From NCBI GenBank assembly GCA_024642805.1, contig JAHEAK010000021.1, positions 1-19,024 of the forward strand: DNA of 19,024 nt. Reading direction: 5' to 3'. This document shows positions 16,207-19,024 of this stretch, in pieces (within the stretch, counting starts at the first letter, position 1; every line of letters starts with the position of its first letter). A program made the translations under genes and the position numbers. Source of the DNA: Kofleriaceae bacterium (GTDB lineage Bacteria; Myxococcota_A; Polyangia; Haliangiales; Haliangiaceae). The notes beneath the pieces were generated by a model. The model ran no database searches, was not told the origin of the DNA, and saw nothing but the letters and a program-made list of their open reading frames with translations.

Positions 16207-17097
16207 GTGCACAATCCGATCTACCCTGCACGGGTGACGCAGGCCCATGATTACGCCGTACTTGCCGAGCAGCTGAAGCTTCCTGCCGTGGTGCTTGAGG
16301 CCTGGATGGACGCCTTTGCCGCCTCGACCTTGCGCATGCCTGGAGCCATCGAGCGCGAATCGATGGCCGCTACGGTCGAGCCCATCGTCGATGCCCTTGC
16401 CAGCGTGGTCGCGCTGGATCGAGCGGGCAGGGCGCCAGTTAATTTGCGATTCACGCCCGGTTCCCTCGAGCTTCGCGAGGTCGAAAAGGCCGTGAGCTTC
16501 GCTGCGGCCCTCATGGGAGCGGACGGTTTTACCGGCTTCGATTTGGGGGCTCTGCTCTTTGCGCTGCGAGATGTTCTCGTGCAGTCCCTCGTCGAGCCTG
16601 CGCGCACCGAGCTGCAGGGCTATATGGAGTGGTTGGCTGTGCTGGCCGCCGATTCTCTTGCCACCGGTCGCGAGCAGGCGCTGCTCGAGCGCATGGCCCA
16701 CGAGCTCGATGACGGCACACCTTTGTTGATGATCACCAACGAGCTGCCGGCCGTGCTCTTCGTTGGCCGACCCAACCAGAGTGTGGTCGCCAACATTTTT
16801 GGCAGACTCTTGCTCATGGTCGTTCGCACGGGCGCCAAGGCGGTGATCATCGATGTGCGCGGCATGGCCAGTCGCCTCGATCCCGCTTTCGCCGAGCCCC
16901 TGGAGCGCTTTCTCAGCCACCCCCGTGTCGGTTCGAGGACCACCGTGTATGCCTGCGGGGTGCACGGCGACGACGGCCCCTTCTGGGACGATGTGGCCAA
17001 GGCCGCTGGCGTCCGCCTGGTTATGGAAGGCTATTTCGATGCCTGTGTGCAAAGCGCGTTGGCGGTCTCGGGCTGGCGGATCATTTCACCCTCCTAA
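16207..17097 (+). CDS. RsbR-like protein with C-terminal STAS domain
   Basis: A 296-residue soluble protein. The N-terminal part (about 15-160) is helical and resembles the RsbRD-type N-terminal domains of stressosome and partner-switch proteins. Residues about 171-285 look like a STAS domain: TPLLMITNELPAVLFVG, then IFGRLLLMVVRTGAKAVIIDV, then the loop RGMASRLD. In RsbR proteins this loop reads close to DVTGVPVVD with a phosphorylated Thr; here the Thr position is Arg, with only Ser222 nearby, so regulation by phosphorylation may differ or be lost. The GTG at 16207 is the first start in the frame; AAGG is 16 bases upstream, and GTG 16234 is an alternative. Neighbours are a divergent PP2C phosphatase and a downstream Ser/Thr kinase. 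Confidence 0.7.
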   Translation: MHNPIYPARVTQAHDYAVLAEQLKLPAVVLEAWMDAFAASTLRMPGAIERESMAATVEPIVDALASVVALDRAGRAPVNLRFTPGSLELREVEKAVSFAAALMGADGFTGFDLGALLFALRDVLVQSLVEPARTELQGYMEWLAVLAADSLATGREQALLERMAHELDDGTPLLMITNELPAVLFVGRPNQSVVANIFGRLLLMVVRTGAKAVIIDVRGMASRLDPAFAEPLERFLSHPRVGSRTTVYACGVHGDDGPFWDDVAKAAGVRLVMEGYFDACVQSALAVSGWRIISPS

Positions 17098-17143
17098 CTG
17101 AGAGAAACTGGGAGCCAGCAGGGCTTGCTCACGCCGCTGCGTG

Positions 17144-17162
17144 TTACAGTAATTCACTGTAA
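17144..17162. promoter_or_regulatory. Perfect inverted repeat abutting the kinase start codon
   Basis: TTACAGT-aattc-ACTGTAA, with 7-bp perfect arms and a 5-bp spacer, ends at the base before the GTG at 17163. No Shine-Dalgarno is present. It could be a repressor operator over the transcription start, or an RNA hairpin that hides the start codon. Confidence 0.55.
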
Positions 17163-19024
17163 GTGGCGGAAACCTTTCCACAAGCATTTGGACGCTATCA
17201 GCTCCGCGAACGCCTTGCGCTTGGAGGAATGGCCGAGCTTTTCTTGGCGCAGGTTGCCGGCGCTCACGGCTTCGAGAAGACCGTCGTCATCAAACGGATT
17301 CTTCCTCATCTGGCTGCCGACACGCAGTTCACCTCGATGTTCATCTCTGAGGCGAAGATTACAGCCCAGCTGGCACATCCAAAGATTGCTCAGACCTTCG
17401 AACTGGGCACCGAGAATCAGCAGCTTTTTATCGTCATGGAGTACATCGATGGCGTCGATGTACTGGCTCTCTTGCGTGAGTGCGCGCATCGCCGGGTGCG
17501 TGTGCCGGCGGAGGTATCGGTCTACATCCTCAAGGAAGTTCTCGATGCCCTCGATTTCGCGCACAAGCTCAAGAGTGAATCTGGCGAGCACTACGGCATC
17601 GTGCATCGCGACGTTTCCCCCTCCAACATCCTGCTTTCTACCCGCGGTGACGTAAAGCTCGTCGACTTCGGCATCGCGCACGCCGCCACCCAGGATGGCC
17701 AAACCAAGTCGGGCACCCTCAAGGGCAAATACGGCTACATGTCGCCTGAGCAGGTTTTGGGTCAGACGGTTAGCGCAAAATCAGACATTTTCGCAGCTGG
17801 TGTCGTGCTCGCCGAAATGCTCATGGGACGGCGCCTCTTCGCTGCCGCCAACGAGCTGGATGTCTTGCTGATGGTACGAGATGTCGACTTGCAGCGTCTC
17901 GACAAGTTCGGTGGGCATATCGAGGATCACCTGTCGAGTTTGCTGCGCTGGGCCCTGCGCAAAGATCCTGGCGATCGCTATCAAGATGCGGCGACCTTTC
18001 GAGACTCGCTCGACGAGTGGCTCTTCGAACAGCGACATCGCATCAATGCCACCAATCTGGCTGAGATCGTAAAATCGCTCTACGACGATGCCTCGGCCCG
18101 GCGCAAAGAAAGCCTGAGCCGCGCGGAGCCCACGGCCCCGCCTCACGCTGCCACCGCCGCGCCCTTGCCAAGCTCCGCTTCGGGGGTGTTGGGCACTGGC
18201 ACACCGGGTCCTGGCCTGCGAGAAGGGGTGCCAACGGGCCTCACCCACCATCCTGTTTCTGACGAACCCAGCGCGGTGATCGAGGTCTCGATCGAAGAGG
18301 AAGCCATGCTCTCGATCGAAGAAACCCCATCTGGCGTGCAGCGAGGCCCGCGCTTGACGCCACCTGTGCCCTCGCCACCGCCGGCGCCGAGGTCGCCTTC
18401 AGCGGCCTCTAGCCCGTCCACTCCGAAGGCTTCGACCGAGCTGCATCCAGCTAAAGCAGCGGCCTCTTCGCCAAGCGATGAGATCATCGACTTCACTCTC
18501 GGCCCCGACGAGCCCGAGCTGCCTGGCCCCGAGGCCGAGGGTTTGGATGACCTCGACATCAGCTTCGACACGGCGAGCGCGGAGATCGAAGTGCAGCCGC
18601 CGCGCACTGCGGCGCCCGCAGTGGCCAAAGAAGTGGCCAAAGAAGTGGCCAAAAAAGATCGTGGCGATTACGCCTTCGGTGACTCTGCGCCTGGTGACAA
18701 ATCGATGCGCCGGGACAGTGGTTCCAAGTCGACCTCCTACGACACGATTTCCGCTGCGGTCGCCTCTCTCTCACCCGTGGCTCCCGATCCCGCTAGCAGG
18801 GACTTCGACGATTCGGATATCTCGGCGGGACGAGCCGCCAAACGACGCCTGCCGAGCGTCGACGATCTGTCCAAGTCCGCTCCACCCAGCCCGCCAACCT
18901 TGGCGGATAGTGGTGAACAAGCCGCGCGCTCTGGCGAGATTGGCGCGGTCTCGGCGCTGGCCGTGCTCTACGGCTGCACGGCGGCCAGGGAGAGCGGACA
19001 GATCGTGCTGAGCACGGGCGGCGT
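17163..19024 (+). CDS. Hanks-type Ser/Thr protein kinase with C-terminal DUF4388/PATAN-like domain (runs off the right edge)
   Basis: The frame is open to the window end, giving 620 residues. The kinase domain (about 10-290) begins FGRYQLRERLALGGMAELFL; the Gly-rich loop lacks its first glycine, as is common in myxobacterial kinases. Lys44 in VVIKRIL, Glu63, catalytic IVHRDVSPSNILL (Asp150), DFG at 168-170 and YGYMSPEQ (190-197) are all present, so it should be active. A Pro/Ala/Ser-rich linker (about 320-590) with acidic patches and a VAKE repeat follows. No membrane segment is seen so far. Residues 590-620 (SGEIGAVSALAVLYGCTAAR, then ESGQIVLSTGG) look like the start of a DUF4388/PATAN-type domain. 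The GTG start directly follows an in-frame TAA, so nothing upstream is possible; the next ATG would delete the Gly-rich loop. Confidence 0.93.
   Translation, partial: MAETFPQAFGRYQLRERLALGGMAELFLAQVAGAHGFEKTVVIKRILPHLAADTQFTSMFISEAKITAQLAHPKIAQTFELGTENQQLFIVMEYIDGVDVLALLRECAHRRVRVPAEVSVYILKEVLDALDFAHKLKSESGEHYGIVHRDVSPSNILLSTRGDVKLVDFGIAHAATQDGQTKSGTLKGKYGYMSPEQVLGQTVSAKSDIFAAGVVLAEMLMGRRLFAAANELDVLLMVRDVDLQRLDKFGGHIEDHLSSLLRWALRKDPGDRYQDAATFRDSLDEWLFEQRHRINATNLAEIVKSLYDDASARRKESLSRAEPTAPPHAATAAPLPSSASGVLGTGTPGPGLREGVPTGLTHHPVSDEPSAVIEVSIEEEAMLSIEETPSGVQRGPRLTPPVPSPPPAPRSPSAASSPSTPKASTELHPAKAAASSPSDEIIDFTLGPDEPELPGPEAEGLDDLDISFDTASAEIEVQPPRTAAPAVAKEVAKEVAKKDRGDYAFGDSAPGDKSMRRDSGSKSTSYDTISAAVASLSPVAPDPASRDFDDSDISAGRAAKRRLPSVDDLSKSAPPSPPTLADSGEQAARSGEIGAVSALAVLYGCTAARESGQIVLSTGG
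18621..18656 (+). repeat. 12-bp tandem repeat (VAKE) in the kinase linker
   Basis: Three copies of GTGGCCAAAGAA, the last ending AAA, encode VAKE-VAKE-VAKK. They lie in the low-complexity linker and keep the reading frame. Confidence 0.9.

Noticed and set aside
17180..17215. Loss of kinase activity because the first glycine of the Gly-rich loop is missing.
   Set aside because: LALGGMAE-type loops are common in active myxobacterial kinases, and Lys44, Asp150 and the DFG are intact.
17154..18251. Minus-strand open frames (182 and 156 codons) opposite the kinase domain.
   Set aside because: The plus strand carries all kinase motifs in one continuous frame; these are shadows of it.
18621..18656. 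Short repeats as a CRISPR-like array.
   Set aside because: The 12-bp units are directly adjacent without spacers and lie in frame inside the kinase gene.
18478..19011. A 177-codon plus-strand open frame in another frame of the kinase linker.
   Set aside because: The kinase frame is open through the whole stretch and continues into a domain-like C-terminus; the other frame gives Arg/Ser/Pro-rich text typical of frame shadows.

Overview
The window reads as a stretch of chromosome from a GC-rich deltaproteobacterial lineage, most likely Myxococcota. Pointers are a protein with the AgmX/PglI C-terminal domain, a Hanks-type Ser/Thr kinase with a long low-complexity linker running into what looks like a DUF4388/PATAN-type domain, several small lipoproteins, a PP2C phosphatase beside an RsbR-like STAS protein, and high GC at third codon positions. 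I see no insertion sequence, prophage, CRISPR array, tRNA or rRNA. The genes look native, and the assignment is inferred from gene content only.

Left part (1-5266). A partial plus-strand gene ends at 93 and meets tail-to-tail a minus-strand pair: an Ig/PKD-like lipoprotein (944-1609) and a plant-type short RNase Z homologue (90-947), joined by a GTGA overlap. A divergent region (1610-1882) leads to a membrane protein with an AgmX/PglI domain (1883-3550). Next is an ABC1/UbiB-type atypical kinase (3695-5080), whose stop codon lies inside a 30-bp tandem duplication.

Middle part (5267-10333). The minus-strand cluster DUF4266 lipoprotein, DUF3570 outer-membrane-type protein and an unknown cysteine-rich lipoprotein is tightly coupled. 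The end of DUF4266 supplies the ribosome binding site and start codon of DUF3570, and the DUF3570 stop overlaps the ATG of the third gene. A divergent small lipoprotein (7179-7670) appears to carry a second, shortened AgmX/PglI-like domain. It overlaps tail-to-tail with a TPR protein (7651-9132) that has a clear promoter. mutY follows (9272-10333).

Chaperonin block (10356-12562). groES-groEL is a minus-strand operon with a strong intrinsic terminator just 22 nt before mutY. Its promoter has a TTGACA -35 box inside a GC-rich dyad, next to a perfect half of the CIRCE operator.

Right part (12563-19024). A thioredoxin-like [2Fe-2S] ferredoxin overlaps a secreted, probably barrel-type protein. 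On the minus strand are a membrane-anchored protein of repeated carboxypeptidase-regulatory-like folds and a PP2C phosphatase. Divergent from these are an RsbR-like STAS protein and a Ser/Thr kinase that runs off the window; together with the phosphatase they suggest a phosphorylation-based signalling cluster. A perfect 7-bp inverted repeat abuts the kinase GTG start.

Across the window, several genes have a TANNNT-like hexamer only 6-8 nt before the start codon and no Shine-Dalgarno sequence. This suggests that leaderless transcripts are common in this organism.
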